From the NCBI RefSeq assembly GCF_003112555.1, contig NZ_BEWB01000007.1:372001-436000 (forward strand): DNA of 64,000 nt, written 5' to 3'. This document shows, one piece after another, positions 35,877-44,938 of the stretch. Positions within the stretch are counted from its first letter, which is position 1; each line of letters starts with the position of its first letter. The notes under the pieces are model-generated. The model was not told the DNA's origin, searched no databases, and was given only the letters and a program-made list of their open reading frames with translations. This DNA is from Streptomyces coelicoflavus (lineage in GTDB: Bacteria; Actinomycetota; Actinomycetes; Streptomycetales; Streptomycetaceae). The position numbers were made by a program, and so were the translations under genes.

Positions 35877-36953
35877 TCAAGCGCCCGCGGGTCCGGCAAC
35901 GGCCCGGACCCCGGCCAGGGCGTCCGCCGGGAGCGCGGGTACGGTACGGCCACCGAAGCCGGTCGTGGTGCTCGCCGCGAGCAGGGAGTTGAGCACCGCT
36001 TCCTCGACCCCGTCCAGCACGGCCTCGAACAACGGGCCGAGGTCGGCGTCGGCCACCGGGCGAGCGGCGTCCGGCCGGGTGCCGAAGGCGACGGCGTAGT
36101 CACCACTGCCGTGGCCGTAGGCCGCGCCGGTGCGGGCCAGCGCGAACACGGCACGCCGTGCGACCCGGGTGAGCTGCCGGGCGTCGACCGGCGCGTCGGT
36201 GGCCACCACGATCATGCAGGAACCGACCTCCGCGTCCGGCCCCGGGCCGCCCGGCCCCGTGCCCGGGGACCGCGGGACGAGGGTCCGGCCGAGCACCCGC
36301 AGCGTGCCGCCGAAGTTCGCCTGGACCAGCACGCCCACCGTGAAGCGCCGGCCGCCCACGTCCGGGGTGCGGGAGGCGGTGCCGATACCGGCCTTGAAGC
36401 CCAGCGCGACGGTGCCGGTCCCCGCGCCGACGCACCCTTCGGCCACCGGACCGTCCGAGGCCGTGTCGAGGGCCGCCCACACGTGCTCCTCGTGGACGGG
36501 CCGGGCCCGGATGTCGGACAGGTGGCCGTCGTTGCACTCGCCCACCACCGGGTTGAGACTCCGCACCTCCTCGCACCCGGGCTGCCGCAGCACCCAGCCG
36601 ACCAGGGCGTCGGCCGCCCGGAACGCCGACAGGGTGGAGGTGAGCAGTACGGGGGTCTCCAGCGTGCCGAGCTCGGCGAGTTGGGTGGTGCCGACGAGCT
36701 TGCCGTAGCCGTTGCCGGTGAACACCCCGGCGGGGAGCGGCGTGCGGGGCCCGACGAGGTCGGGTACGACGGCGGTGACCCCGGTGTGCACGTCCGGCGG
36801 CCGGCGCACGGTGGTGTGCCCGACGCGGACGCCCGGCACGTCGGTGATCGCGTTCAGGGGCCCGGTGCCGCAGGACCCGATGACGACACCGAGGTCACGG
36901 GCCCGGCGCCGGGAGGCGCGGGGCGGGGAGTCGGGATGCTCCAGTGGTTCCAT
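35877..36953 (-). CDS. P1-family peptidase (DmpA-type N-terminal nucleophile aminopeptidase)
   Basis: Protein of 358 residues. It has the family opening N-A-I-T-D-V-P-G-V-R-V-G-H-T-T, central G-A-G-T-G-T-V-A-L-G-F-K-A-G-I-G-T-A-S-R (about 177-195) and the autocleavage segment E-V-G-S-C-M-I-V-V-A-T-D-A-P. Cleavage between Gly244 and Ser245 would expose the serine nucleophile and give alpha and beta chains. Such enzymes release D- or beta-amino acids from short peptides or amides. No signal peptide is seen. ATG 36953 is the first codon of the conserved frame. Confidence 0.92.
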   Translation of the reverse strand: MEPLEHPDSPPRASRRRARDLGVVIGSCGTGPLNAITDVPGVRVGHTTVRRPPDVHTGVTAVVPDLVGPRTPLPAGVFTGNGYGKLVGTTQLAELGTLETPVLLTSTLSAFRAADALVGWVLRQPGCEEVRSLNPVVGECNDGHLSDIRARPVHEEHVWAALDTASDGPVAEGCVGAGTGTVALGFKAGIGTASRTPDVGGRRFTVGVLVQANFGGTLRVLGRTLVPRSPGTGPGGPGPDAEVGSCMIVVATDAPVDARQLTRVARRAVFALARTGAAYGHGSGDYAVAFGTRPDAARPVADADLGPLFEAVLDGVEEAVLNSLLAASTTTGFGGRTVPALPADALAGVRAVAGPAGA

Positions 36954-37165
36954 GCGCCGGACGTTACGCGCCCGCCCCGGAGACCGGACCCGGTACCGCG
37001 GACAGCGGCACCGGTCGGGCGCCCCCAGGACCGGGGCCGCCGGTCGTGTGTGGCGGCGTGCGTGCGGCGTGCCTTGTTCTTGCGGCACCGCTTCGAGGGC
37101 ATGTGACGCCCTCTTCGGAAGGCGGCTGCTCAGTGCGTGTCCGTGCGGGCGGCCCACCCACGACT

Positions 37166-38080
37166 TCACGCACCCGTGGGCGGTGCCATTCGATGCGGTG
37201 CGGGCCGCCCCGCTCTCCCGGACGTGACCTGCGCGGGTGACGAGCCCGGCCATGCGACGTGGTCGACGGCGAGCCACGGTGCGCCGGCCACCGCCGTGGG
37301 AGTGAGCCCGGTGAACGCCTTCACCTCCCGGTGGAGGTGCGACTGGTCGGCGTAGCCGCTCTCGGAGGCGACGGTGGCCGGCGCGAGGCCGGCCGCGAGC
37401 AGGTGGGCGGCGTGGTCGAACCGCACCAGCCGGGCGGCCCGCTTGGGCGTGATGCCGAGCTGGGCGCGGAACCGGGCCGACAGCCGCTTGCGGCTCCAGC
37501 CGACCTCGTCGGCCAGACCGTCGACCCGCAAGCGCCCCCGGCTGCCGCACGTCGCCCGCCAGGTGTGCGCCACCTCCGGATCGACCGGTGGCCGGTCCGT
37601 CGCGCGGTGGCGGAGGAGGCGCGCCGCGACCGCGAACCGCTCGTCCCACGACCCGGCGGCGTGCAGCTCGTCCCGGACCCGCCCCGCACCGCGGCCCCAG
37701 ACGTCCTCGAAGGACTCCACCCTGCCGCCGAGCCCGGCCGACGGGCCGAACACCGCGGCCGCCACGACCGGTTGCAGGCGGATCTGCAGGCACTCGCCCA
37801 CCCGGCCCGCCGCCCTGAGGCATTCCGGCGCGAGCCCGACGACGAAGCTGCCGTACCCGTGCCGGTCCCGGGCGTCGTACAGGAGGCCGTCGCCCTCGCT
37901 CAGATCGATGAGCAGGGTGACGGAGGGATGCGCGACCATGGCCATGTCCACGAACGCGGGTGCCCGCCAGCTGAACCCGGCCATGCTGACGCCGGGCAGC
38001 CCGGCCGAGGGGCGCGGGACGGCGACACGCACGCGCGACCAGTCGGGCGGCGTCCCGTTCGGTGCCCCGGTGGACGACAC
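37166..38080 (-). CDS. AraC-family transcriptional regulator
   Basis: Protein of 304 residues. The N-terminal 160 residues are a ligand-binding type domain without a clear family signature. The C-terminus has the two AraC helix-turn-helix motifs (V-D-G-L-A-D-E-V-G-W-S-R-K-R-L and A-S-E-S-G-Y-A-D-Q-S-H-L-H-R). GTG 38080 is the start used. It lies nine bases downstream of the alpha/beta hydrolase gene and is probably co-transcribed with it. Target genes are unknown. Confidence 0.88.
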   Translation of the reverse strand: MSSTGAPNGTPPDWSRVRVAVPRPSAGLPGVSMAGFSWRAPAFVDMAMVAHPSVTLLIDLSEGDGLLYDARDRHGYGSFVVGLAPECLRAAGRVGECLQIRLQPVVAAAVFGPSAGLGGRVESFEDVWGRGAGRVRDELHAAGSWDERFAVAARLLRHRATDRPPVDPEVAHTWRATCGSRGRLRVDGLADEVGWSRKRLSARFRAQLGITPKRAARLVRFDHAAHLLAAGLAPATVASESGYADQSHLHREVKAFTGLTPTAVAGAPWLAVDHVAWPGSSPAQVTSGRAGRPAPHRMAPPTGA

Positions 38081-38089
38081 GTCACCAGT

Positions 38090-38926
38090 CTAGGTCTCGG
38101 GGCCGGCGGCCGGGACGTCAACGCCCTTTGCGTCAAGGCCCAGGAGCAGACCGGCGGTCGCTTCCGGCGCCTCCAGCGGGGGCAGGTGACCGACCCCCGG
38201 CAGTATCTCGAGCCGTGCGTGCGGCACCGCTTCGTACCGGTGCGCGGACGACGGCTCCCAGCGCGGGTCCGAGGCACCGAAGACCACCAGCACCGGGACG
38301 GCGAGCGCGGCGAGACGCTCCGGCACGCCGCGCTCGGCGAGGTAGGCCGTGTTCCCGCGCAGCACCGTCCGGAAGGAGCGGTACGAGATGCCCCGCACGT
38401 CCTCGATCATGTCGGCCGGGACGTCCACGGGGCGGGCGGCCGTCGCGTCGATCCCCTTGCGGAGCATCGCGTCCGTACGCCGCGGCCACAGGAGCGGGCC
38501 GAACGGCGGGGCCAGCAGGAGCCGGAGGATCATCGGCTGCGGCAGCAGCGCGTCCAGCGCGGGGCCCGTGCTGACCAGCGCGATCGTACCCACGAGGTCG
38601 GGACGCCGCTCCGCGAGCGCCGTGGCGACGTACCCGCCGCTGGAGTGGCCGACCACGGTCACGGAACGGAGCCCGAGATCGTCCAGGAGCGCCGCCAGCC
38701 GCGCCGCCTGCCGCGGCACGTCGTACGACTCGGTGGCCGGGGACCTGCCGCAGCCCGGCAGGTCGACGCGCAGGACGTGCCGGTGCTCGGCCAGTGCCGG
38801 GACCACCGGCCCCCAGGATGCTCCCGAGGCGCCGGAGCCGTGGATGAGCAGGATGGGCGGCGCCTGTGGCGGGCCGTCGTGGACCACGTGCATGCCGTGC
38901 GAGAGATCGGTGTCGTACTGACTCAT
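38090..38926 (-). CDS. Alpha/beta hydrolase
   Basis: Protein of 278 residues with oxyanion motif L-I-H-G-S-G, nucleophile elbow V-G-H-S-S-G-G and catalytic His in G-V-G-H-L-P-P. Asp in F-G-A-S-D-P-R is the likely triad acid. This is a cytoplasmic esterase-type protein, substrate unknown. Its position beside a Baeyer-Villiger monooxygenase region would suit an ester or lactone hydrolase. ATG 38926 has a weak ribosome site. It is divergent from a TetR gene and upstream of the AraC gene in an apparent two-gene operon. Confidence 0.87.
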   Translation of the reverse strand: MSQYDTDLSHGMHVVHDGPPQAPPILLIHGSGASGASWGPVVPALAEHRHVLRVDLPGCGRSPATESYDVPRQAARLAALLDDLGLRSVTVVGHSSGGYVATALAERRPDLVGTIALVSTGPALDALLPQPMILRLLLAPPFGPLLWPRRTDAMLRKGIDATAARPVDVPADMIEDVRGISYRSFRTVLRGNTAYLAERGVPERLAALAVPVLVVFGASDPRWEPSSAHRYEAVPHARLEILPGVGHLPPLEAPEATAGLLLGLDAKGVDVPAAGPET

Positions 38927-39036
38927 ACCGGGAGGGTGCACCGGGGCAGGGCGGCGGGTCTTGTACAAAAGTCGCCCGAGGACCGGCTCGCCCGCGCGCC
39001 ACGTCGGCCGCCCGACCCTCCGGGTACCCTCTCGGG

Positions 39037-39633
39037 ATGACGCAGCACCGTCTTCCCGGGGAGCAGCGGCCCGCGAACGAGGGGCGGAGGGCCGCCGCCC
39101 GCAACCGGGCCGCCCTGGTCGCCGCCGCGCGGGAGATCTACTCGGAGCACGGCCTGGACGCCCCGCTGTCCGCGATCGCGCGTCGCGCCGGGGTCGGCCA
39201 GGGAGTCCTGTACCGGCACTTTCCCGACCGGGAGGCCGTGGCGAGCGCGGTGCTGGAGGAGAACGTCCTGGAGGTCGAGCAGGCGGCGGCGGCCGAGGAG
39301 GCGAACCTGTCCCGAGTACTCGGGGTCCTGACCTGGCACCTGACGGAGTCGGCGGCGTTCATCGGCATCCTGCACGCCGACGGCGCGGGCCGTCGTCCCG
39401 GCGGACCGCCCTCCTACGCCCACGCCCTGTCCGAGCGGGTCGAGCGTGCCCTGCGGGCGCATCTGCCGGACGGGCACCGGCTGGCCGCGGCGGACGACGA
39501 CCTCATGATCGCCGTGGCCATGGTCTCCGGTGCCGTCACCGGGCACACCCGCGAGCAGCGGGAGCACCGGTCCCGTGCGGCGTGGCGGCTCCTCGGCGTC
39601 GAGGTGGGACCGGTGCGCGCCTTTCCCCGGTGA
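39037..39633 (+). CDS. TetR-family transcriptional regulator
   Basis: Protein of 198 residues with a TetR helix-turn-helix near the N-terminus (A-R-E-I-Y-S-E-H-G-L, then R-A-G-V-G-Q-G-V-L-Y-R-H-F-P-D). The C-terminal ligand domain is less conserved. ATG 39037 fits the family start. It is divergent from the hydrolase/AraC pair and converges on the SMP-30 lipoprotein gene. It is a candidate to bind the strong palindrome at 40715-40738. Confidence 0.9.
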   Translation: MTQHRLPGEQRPANEGRRAAARNRAALVAAAREIYSEHGLDAPLSAIARRAGVGQGVLYRHFPDREAVASAVLEENVLEVEQAAAAEEANLSRVLGVLTWHLTESAAFIGILHADGAGRRPGGPPSYAHALSERVERALRAHLPDGHRLAAADDDLMIAVAMVSGAVTGHTREQREHRSRAAWRLLGVEVGPVRAFPR

Positions 39634-39645
39634 ACGCGGCGGGTG

Positions 39646-40674
39646 TCAGCCGCCGTTGGACTGGCGGATACCCTCCGCCAGTGCCTCGAAGGCGAACAGG
39701 TAGCCTCCTCCGGGTCCGCTCACCGTCATGTACGCCCTGGTCCCGCCGGGCGTGATGGCCACGTTGGTCGCCGACTCGAGTCCTCGGGCGGCGCGGGCCG
39801 GCACCTCCACGGTCGCCAGGCGCTCGCCGTACTTGTCGTACACCGCCATGGCGGGGCGGCCGTGCAGCCCCTGGTACAGGTTGCCGTCCGCGTCCACGGC
39901 GATCGAGTCCGTCCGGGCGACACCGCCGTCGACCCGGACGGCGGTGTGCCGGGAGGCCGCTTCGCCCCCGCCGTCGAGGAGCAGGTACGAGATGCGGTTC
40001 CGGGTCAGCTCGCTGAACCACAGCCCGCGGTAGTCCGCGTCGAAGGAGATGCCGTTCGGCGACGCCAGCCCGTCCGCCAGGACGGTGGCCTTCTTCCCCG
40101 CACGGTCGATCCGCACCACGCGACCCCTCGACTCGCCCTCGGACATGCCGCGTGAGTCGCTGAGATACAGGTTGCCCTCCCGGTCGAAGGCGAGGTCGTC
40201 GGGGTTCATCCGGGATCCGTCGACCTCGCCGGAGAAGAAGGTCCGCGGATCGCCTCCGTCCGGGGCCAGGCTCACGATGTCGCCGTGGGAGAAGTCGGTC
40301 AGGTAGATCCGTCCGTCGTACGGGCTGAACTGGGCCGAGGTGTAGGTGCCCCGAGCGTCGGTGTGGAGCTGCTCCGACGTCTTCTTCCGGACATTCACGC
40401 GCAGTACCTTCGCCTCCCCGGCCGGGGCGGTGACGTCGACGACGAGCAGCCGGCCGTCCTCGTCGAAGACCGGGCCCTCCAGCAGGGTCATGCCCGTCTC
40501 CTCGTGCACCTGCGTCAGCCGCATGACCTGCCGCGCGCGGATGGTCCGGTCGTCACCGGAACCGCCGGGTCCCACCGGCGCGCCGGCCGTCTGCGTACCG
40601 CACCCGGAAAGGGCCAGCACGCCGATCGTGACGGCCGCGGCCAGGGACCGGATCGGGATTCCTCGCATGTGCAT
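39646..40674 (-). CDS. SMP-30/gluconolactonase-like lipoprotein
   Basis: About 342 residues. A signal peptide ends in the lipobox L-A-L-S-G-C, so it is membrane-anchored outside. The body has repeated beta-propeller strands and motifs of the SMP-30/LRE family: L-L-E-G-P-V-F-D-E-D-G (metal Glu), N-P-D-D-L-A-F-D-R-E-G-N-L-Y, L-A-S-P-N-G-I-S-F-D and T-D-S-I-A-V-D-A-D-G-N-L-Y. Family members are metal-dependent lactonases. It could open lactones made by the monooxygenase encoded on the other side of the shared promoter region, but that is inference. Confidence 0.86.
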   Translation of the reverse strand: MHMRGIPIRSLAAAVTIGVLALSGCGTQTAGAPVGPGGSGDDRTIRARQVMRLTQVHEETGMTLLEGPVFDEDGRLLVVDVTAPAGEAKVLRVNVRKKTSEQLHTDARGTYTSAQFSPYDGRIYLTDFSHGDIVSLAPDGGDPRTFFSGEVDGSRMNPDDLAFDREGNLYLSDSRGMSEGESRGRVVRIDRAGKKATVLADGLASPNGISFDADYRGLWFSELTRNRISYLLLDGGGEAASRHTAVRVDGGVARTDSIAVDADGNLYQGLHGRPAMAVYDKYGERLATVEVPARAARGLESATNVAITPGGTRAYMTVSGPGGGYLFAFEALAEGIRQSNGG

Positions 40675-40714
40675 CACTCTTCCTGTCCGAAAGTATGCGG
40701 AAGCAACTCAGAGG

Positions 40715-40738
40715 CAACCGGACAGCGTTGTCCGGTTG
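40715..40738. promoter_or_regulatory. Strong operator palindrome between SMP-30 and monooxygenase genes
   Basis: Perfect 10-bp inverted repeat CAACCGGACA / TGTCCGGTTG separated by GCGT, in the 165-bp divergent promoter region. The layout is that of a TetR-family operator, and a TetR gene lies next door at 39037. Confidence 0.75.
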
Positions 40739-40839
40739 TTGTTACCGTAGTGCACGGCTGCTCAAGCCCCGTGATTTCTCGCCCTGTTCATGGAAGGGCG
40801 ACTCCCCGGCAGTGAAGCGGAAGGAACGAGGCCCCCCAC

Positions 40840-42648
40840 ATGGCACATGCACAGGAGTTGTCCCCCGAGGAGATCGCCGGGCTCAGGGCGCGTTACCGGG
40901 CCGAGCGGGAGCGCCGCGTGCGCCCCGACGGGACCCGGCAGTACCACGGCGCCGACGCCGAGTTCGGCTACTACGCGGCCGATCCGTACGCGCCGCGGAC
41001 CACCGGGCGGGAGCCGGTGCGGGACCGGGTCGACGTCGCGGTCGTCGGCGGCGGGTTCGGCGGCATCCTCGCGGGGGCGCGGCTGCGCGAGCGGGGCATC
41101 GAGCGCGTCCGTGTGGTCGAGAAGGGGGGTGACTTCGGGGGGACCTGGTACTGGAACCGGTATCCGGGCATCCACTGCGACATCGAGTCGCACGTCTACC
41201 TGCCGCTGCTCGACGAGACCGGGTACGTGCCGGAGTGGAAGTACGCGCCCGGCGAGGAGATCCGCCGGCACGCGGTGCGCATCGCCGAGAAGTTCGGCCT
41301 CCGCGCGGACTCCCTGTTCTCCACCGAGGTCACCTCGCTGACGTGGGACGACACCGGCGAGACCTGGATCGTCACGACCGATCGGGGCGACCGGTTCCGG
41401 GCCACCCACGTCGTCACGGCCACCGGGACGCTCACCGAGCTCAAGCTCCCCGGCATCCCGGGCATCGAGACGTTCCGGGGCCACACCTTCCACACCTCGC
41501 GCTGGGACTACGGCTACACGGGCGGCACCCCGGACGGCGGGCTGACCGGGCTGGCGGACAAGCGCGTCGGTGTCGTGGGCACGGGCGCCACCGGGGTCCA
41601 GGTCGTCCCGAAGCTGGCCGAGGACGCGGGCCACCTCTACGTCTTCCAGCGCACCCCCTCCAGCGTGGACGTGCGCGCGAACCGCCGTACCTCCGCCCAG
41701 GACGTCGGCGCCGACCGCACGGGCTGGGCGCGTGAGCGCCGCGACAACTTCCTGCGCATCGTCTCCGGGGAGAGTGCCGAAGACGACCTCGTCGCCGACC
41801 GGTGGACGTCGTCGGCGGGGCTCCTCGAGAAGCTTCTGCCGAGCTTCCGCCGTCCGGCCGGCAGTGCCGGCTTCGAAGCGGCCTACGAGGTGGCGGACGC
41901 CGCCAAGATGAACGAGATCCGCGCCCGCGTCGAACGGGTCGTCACCGATCCGACGACGGCGGAGCGGCTCAAGCCCTGGTACCGGTACGCCTGCAAGCGC
42001 CCCACGTTCTCCGACACGTACCTCCAGGCGTTCAACCGCGACAACGTCACCCTGGTCGACACCGCGGACACCCACGGGATCGAGCGCGTGACCGAGCGCG
42101 GTGTCGTGGTGGGCGGTACCGAGTACGCGCTCGACTGCCTGGTCTTCGCCACCGGGTTCTCCGTCGGAGTCTCCGGCGTCCACTCCGGCCGGCTGCCCGT
42201 CCACGGCCGGGACGGCGTGCCCCTGTCGCGGGTGAGGGCGGAGCGGGGCCCGCGGTCCCTGCACGGATTCACCAGCAACGGCTTCCCGAACCTGATCCAG
42301 TTGGGCGCCTCGCAGAGCGCCGCCAGCGTCAACTTCACGCACGTGCTGGACGAGCACGCCGTTCACGCCGCCGCCCTCGTCGCGGCCGCCGAAGCCGCCA
42401 GCGCCCTCGTCGAACCGTCCCCGGACGCGGAGGACGCCTGGGTCGCCGCCCTCGGCGAAGGCGCCCCCGACCACGCCTGGTTCCACGCCGAGTGCACCCC
42501 CGGCTACTACAACGGCGAGGGACGCGGCCGGCCGAACGGCCCCACCGCCTACCCCCACGGCGCCTTCGCGTTCCACAACCTCTTGAGGAGGTGGCGCGAG
42601 GAGTCCATGGACGAGGTCCTGCGGCCCAGGGCGACCGCACGGGCGTAG
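40840..42648 (+). CDS. Type I Baeyer-Villiger / flavin-containing monooxygenase
   Basis: Protein of 602 residues. It has a first Rossmann motif G-G-G-F-G-G (about 70), G-T-W-Y-W-N-R-Y-P-G-I-H-C-D, the Baeyer-Villiger fingerprint F-R-G-H-T-F-H-T-S-R-W-D (usual form FxGxxxHxxxWP/D) and a second Rossmann motif G-T-G-A-T-G. These enzymes use NADPH and O2 to turn ketones into esters or lactones. The length is typical of the cyclopentanone/cyclohexanone monooxygenase group. Neighbours (lactonase-like lipoprotein, dehydrogenase, hydrolase) would suit a ketone or alcohol catabolic route. Confidence 0.93.
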   Translation: MAHAQELSPEEIAGLRARYRAERERRVRPDGTRQYHGADAEFGYYAADPYAPRTTGREPVRDRVDVAVVGGGFGGILAGARLRERGIERVRVVEKGGDFGGTWYWNRYPGIHCDIESHVYLPLLDETGYVPEWKYAPGEEIRRHAVRIAEKFGLRADSLFSTEVTSLTWDDTGETWIVTTDRGDRFRATHVVTATGTLTELKLPGIPGIETFRGHTFHTSRWDYGYTGGTPDGGLTGLADKRVGVVGTGATGVQVVPKLAEDAGHLYVFQRTPSSVDVRANRRTSAQDVGADRTGWARERRDNFLRIVSGESAEDDLVADRWTSSAGLLEKLLPSFRRPAGSAGFEAAYEVADAAKMNEIRARVERVVTDPTTAERLKPWYRYACKRPTFSDTYLQAFNRDNVTLVDTADTHGIERVTERGVVVGGTEYALDCLVFATGFSVGVSGVHSGRLPVHGRDGVPLSRVRAERGPRSLHGFTSNGFPNLIQLGASQSAASVNFTHVLDEHAVHAAALVAAAEAASALVEPSPDAEDAWVAALGEGAPDHAWFHAECTPGYYNGEGRGRPNGPTAYPHGAFAFHNLLRRWREESMDEVLRPRATARA

Positions 42649-42688
42649 GTGCCCGCCGCGGGACGCGCCCCGGGCGGCCGGCGCCGGT

Positions 42689-43450
42689 TCAGACCGCGGA
42701 CCAGCCGTCGTCGACGGGCAGAATCGCACCGTTGATGTTGCTCGCGGCGTCCGAGGCGAGGAAGAGGATCGCCGCGGCCTGTTCCTCCGGCCGGGACACC
42801 CGGCCCAGGTTGGCGAAGTGCGGCCCGAGGGCCGCCGGACCGTGCGCCGTCCGGTCCGCGTCCACCACGATGGCGGTCGCGGTGCCGCCCGGGCAGACGG
42901 CGTTGGAACGAATGCCGTTCTTGCGGTACATCACCGCCAGCGACTTCGTCAGTCCCACCACGCCGTGCTTGGACGCCGTGTAGGCGGCCCCCGCCGCACT
43001 GCCGCGCAGGGCTGCCTCGGAGGCGGTGTTCACGATGACCCCGCGCCCCGCGGTCAGCATGTGCGGCAGTACGGCGCGGGCGAGGAGGAAGGGCGCGGTG
43101 AGATTGACCCTGAGGACCCGCTCCCACTCGGCGTCGCTGACATCGGCCAGTGCCGACATGCTGTCCATGATCCCGGCATTGTTCACTAGGACGTCCACCC
43201 CGCCGAACCGCTCCGCCGCCGTCGCGGTCACCAGGTCCACCACGGACTGTTCGCCGAGGTCGCCCGTGACGGCCACCGCGGTGCCGCCGGCCCGTTCTAT
43301 CTCCTGGACGACGGTCCCGGCCCCCGCGACGTCGAGGTCCGCGACCAGGACCCGGTCGCCCTGAGCGGCGAACGCGAGCGCGGCAGCGCGTCCGATGCCC
43401 GATCCCGCTCCGGTGACGATCACACTGCGCCCGCGCAGATCCTCGGTCAT
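42689..43450 (-). CDS. Short-chain dehydrogenase/reductase (SDR)
   Basis: Classical SDR of 253 residues: cofactor motif T-G-A-G-S-G-I-G (about 12-19), N-N-A-G, active-site Y-T-A-S-K and the C-terminal V-D-D-G-W-S-A-V. Asp after the second strand (V-A-D-L-D) suggests NAD preference. The expected reaction is alcohol/ketone interconversion; the substrate is unknown. ATG 43450 starts the fold. It converges with the monooxygenase gene 40 bp away and is divergent from a TetR gene with an operator between them. Confidence 0.92.
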   Translation of the reverse strand: MTEDLRGRSVIVTGAGSGIGRAAALAFAAQGDRVLVADLDVAGAGTVVQEIERAGGTAVAVTGDLGEQSVVDLVTATAAERFGGVDVLVNNAGIMDSMSALADVSDAEWERVLRVNLTAPFLLARAVLPHMLTAGRGVIVNTASEAALRGSAAGAAYTASKHGVVGLTKSLAVMYRKNGIRSNAVCPGGTATAIVVDADRTAHGPAALGPHFANLGRVSRPEEQAAAILFLASDAASNINGAILPVDDGWSAV

Positions 43451-43513
43451 CCCCTGCTCCGTTCCCTCGAGTACCGGTGCGGAGGACTGCCGCCGCACCG
43501 TGCTGCGATCCAG

Positions 43514-43542
43514 GACTTTGTGTCTCTGAGTGACATAAAGTC
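43514..43542. promoter_or_regulatory. Operator palindrome between SDR and TetR genes
   Basis: Arms GACTTTGTGTC and GACATAAAGTC match as an inverted repeat at 10 of 11 positions, with a 7-base spacer. The element lies between the divergent SDR and TetR starts. Confidence 0.65.
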
Positions 43543-43590
43543 GTGGTGCAGAATATCCGGGACAGGGTTCGCCGCCGCCGGAGGGGCCAG

Positions 43591-44217
43591 ATGACCGCAG
43601 TCCGCGGGCGGACGGGACGACCGCCGCTGACCGACGAACGCAAGGCCGCCGTCCGGCTGGAGATCGCTCGCGCCGCGGTGGACCTGTTCGTCGCCCAGGG
43701 CGTCGCCGCGACCACGGGGGAGCAGATCGGCCGGGCGGTCGGCGTCTCGGCGAGGACGGTCTGGCGCTACTTCCCGACCAAGGAGAGCTGCGTACGGCCG
43801 CTGTTCTCGACCGGTATCGACGCCGTCGCCGCCGCGCTCCGCCAGTGGCGCCCCGGCCGGCCCCTCCAGGAGGCCTTCGACGACGTGTGGATCGCCGACG
43901 AGGAGCCGGCCGGACCGGACGTGGGCGCCTTGCTGCGGCTGACCCGCACCGAACCGGGCCTGCGCGCGGTCTGGCTGCAGGCCCACGACGAGGCGGAGCC
44001 CGCCTTCGCCCGTGCTCTGGCCGAGCGCGCCGGCCTGCCCGACGACGACGTACGGCCGGCCGTCTGGGCCGCCATGCTCAACGCCGCCCTGCGTGCGGCC
44101 GTGGAGCAGCACGCCCACCGCCCGGTCGAGCCGGGTTCCGGCCCGGCGGCCCCGCGGGCCGGCCTCGCGGCCGCACTGCGGACCGCCGCGGGTCTCGTCG
44201 CGGCCGGACTCACCTGA
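43591..44217 (+). CDS. TetR-family regulator divergent from the SDR gene
   Basis: Protein of 208 residues. The N-terminus carries a TetR helix-turn-helix (A-A-V-D-L-F-V-A-Q-G-V-A-A-T-T, then V-S-A-R-T-V-W-R-Y-F-P-T-K-E). ATG 43591 has GGAGGGG upstream, whereas the longer frame from 43543 would begin next to the operator. It most likely represses the SDR gene and itself through the palindrome at 43514-43542. Confidence 0.9.
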   Translation: MTAVRGRTGRPPLTDERKAAVRLEIARAAVDLFVAQGVAATTGEQIGRAVGVSARTVWRYFPTKESCVRPLFSTGIDAVAAALRQWRPGRPLQEAFDDVWIADEEPAGPDVGALLRLTRTEPGLRAVWLQAHDEAEPAFARALAERAGLPDDDVRPAVWAAMLNAALRAAVEQHAHRPVEPGSGPAAPRAGLAAALRTAAGLVAAGLT

Positions 44218-44299
44218 CCCGGGCGCCGGCCGCAGCCCCGCGGCACGCCGGCGCGGGCCGGGCGGCGCGTGGTCCGTGGCCGGCCCGCCGGGGGCGGGG

Positions 44300-44938
44300 T
44301 CACTCGGGCCAGGCGGAGTTCTGGATCACCTCGACGAAGTCCGTCCGCCGGAAACCGGGCACGAAGTGTGCGAGGACGTCCGCGTTCACCGTGCCGAAGG
44401 TGGTGTCCGGACGGTGCCTGAAGCCGTCCGTGAACGCCCGGAGGATCTCCTTCTTGAAGTCCGGACGCGGGTGCGCGGCCGTGACCGCGTCGATCTGTGC
44501 CCGGGTCAGGGCCGTGAGGTGGAGTCCGAGCACGTCCGTCTCGACGCCGGCGGTGGTCGCCGCGATCTCCGGCGCCAGCTTGTACGGGATTTCCGGGGTG
44601 GTGTGCAGTGCCACGGCCGTCCACACGGTGTCCGCGGCGGCCTCGGACGCGCCGTGGGCCAGCACGAACGCCCGTGCCTGGTCCGCGCCGTCCATCTCGA
44701 ATCGCTGGTCCTCACCGCGGTAGGGCGGCACCAGTCCGGTGTCGTGGAAGAGCGCGGCGACGTACAGGAGTTCCGGGTCCGGCCGAAGGCCCCGGGCGGC
44801 GGCCTGGAGGCTGCCGAAGAGGTAGACGCGGCGTGAGTGGTGGAAGATCAGCGGCGGTGTGGTGTCGCGGACGAGTTCCGTCGCCTCGCGCGCGAGCGCG
44901 CTGTCGGGGATGCCGATGCCGGCGATGGTCTCTGTCAT
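44300..44938 (-). CDS. HD-domain phosphohydrolase-family protein (cyanamide-hydratase-like)
   Basis: Protein of 212 residues with HD-superfamily ligands: F-H-H-S-R-R-V-Y-L-F-G, then A-A-L-F-H-D-T-G-L (the HD pair) and A-L-H-T-T-P-E-I. The arrangement resembles HD proteins annotated as cyanamide-hydratase-like rather than nucleotide phosphatases; this is inferred from motif spacing. ATG 44938 has GGGAG eight bases upstream. It lies 100 bp downstream of the GlxA-type regulator gene on the same strand and is a likely target of it. Confidence 0.8.
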   Translation of the reverse strand: MTETIAGIGIPDSALAREATELVRDTTPPLIFHHSRRVYLFGSLQAAARGLRPDPELLYVAALFHDTGLVPPYRGEDQRFEMDGADQARAFVLAHGASEAAADTVWTAVALHTTPEIPYKLAPEIAATTAGVETDVLGLHLTALTRAQIDAVTAAHPRPDFKKEILRAFTDGFRHRPDTTFGTVNADVLAHFVPGFRRTDFVEVIQNSAWPE

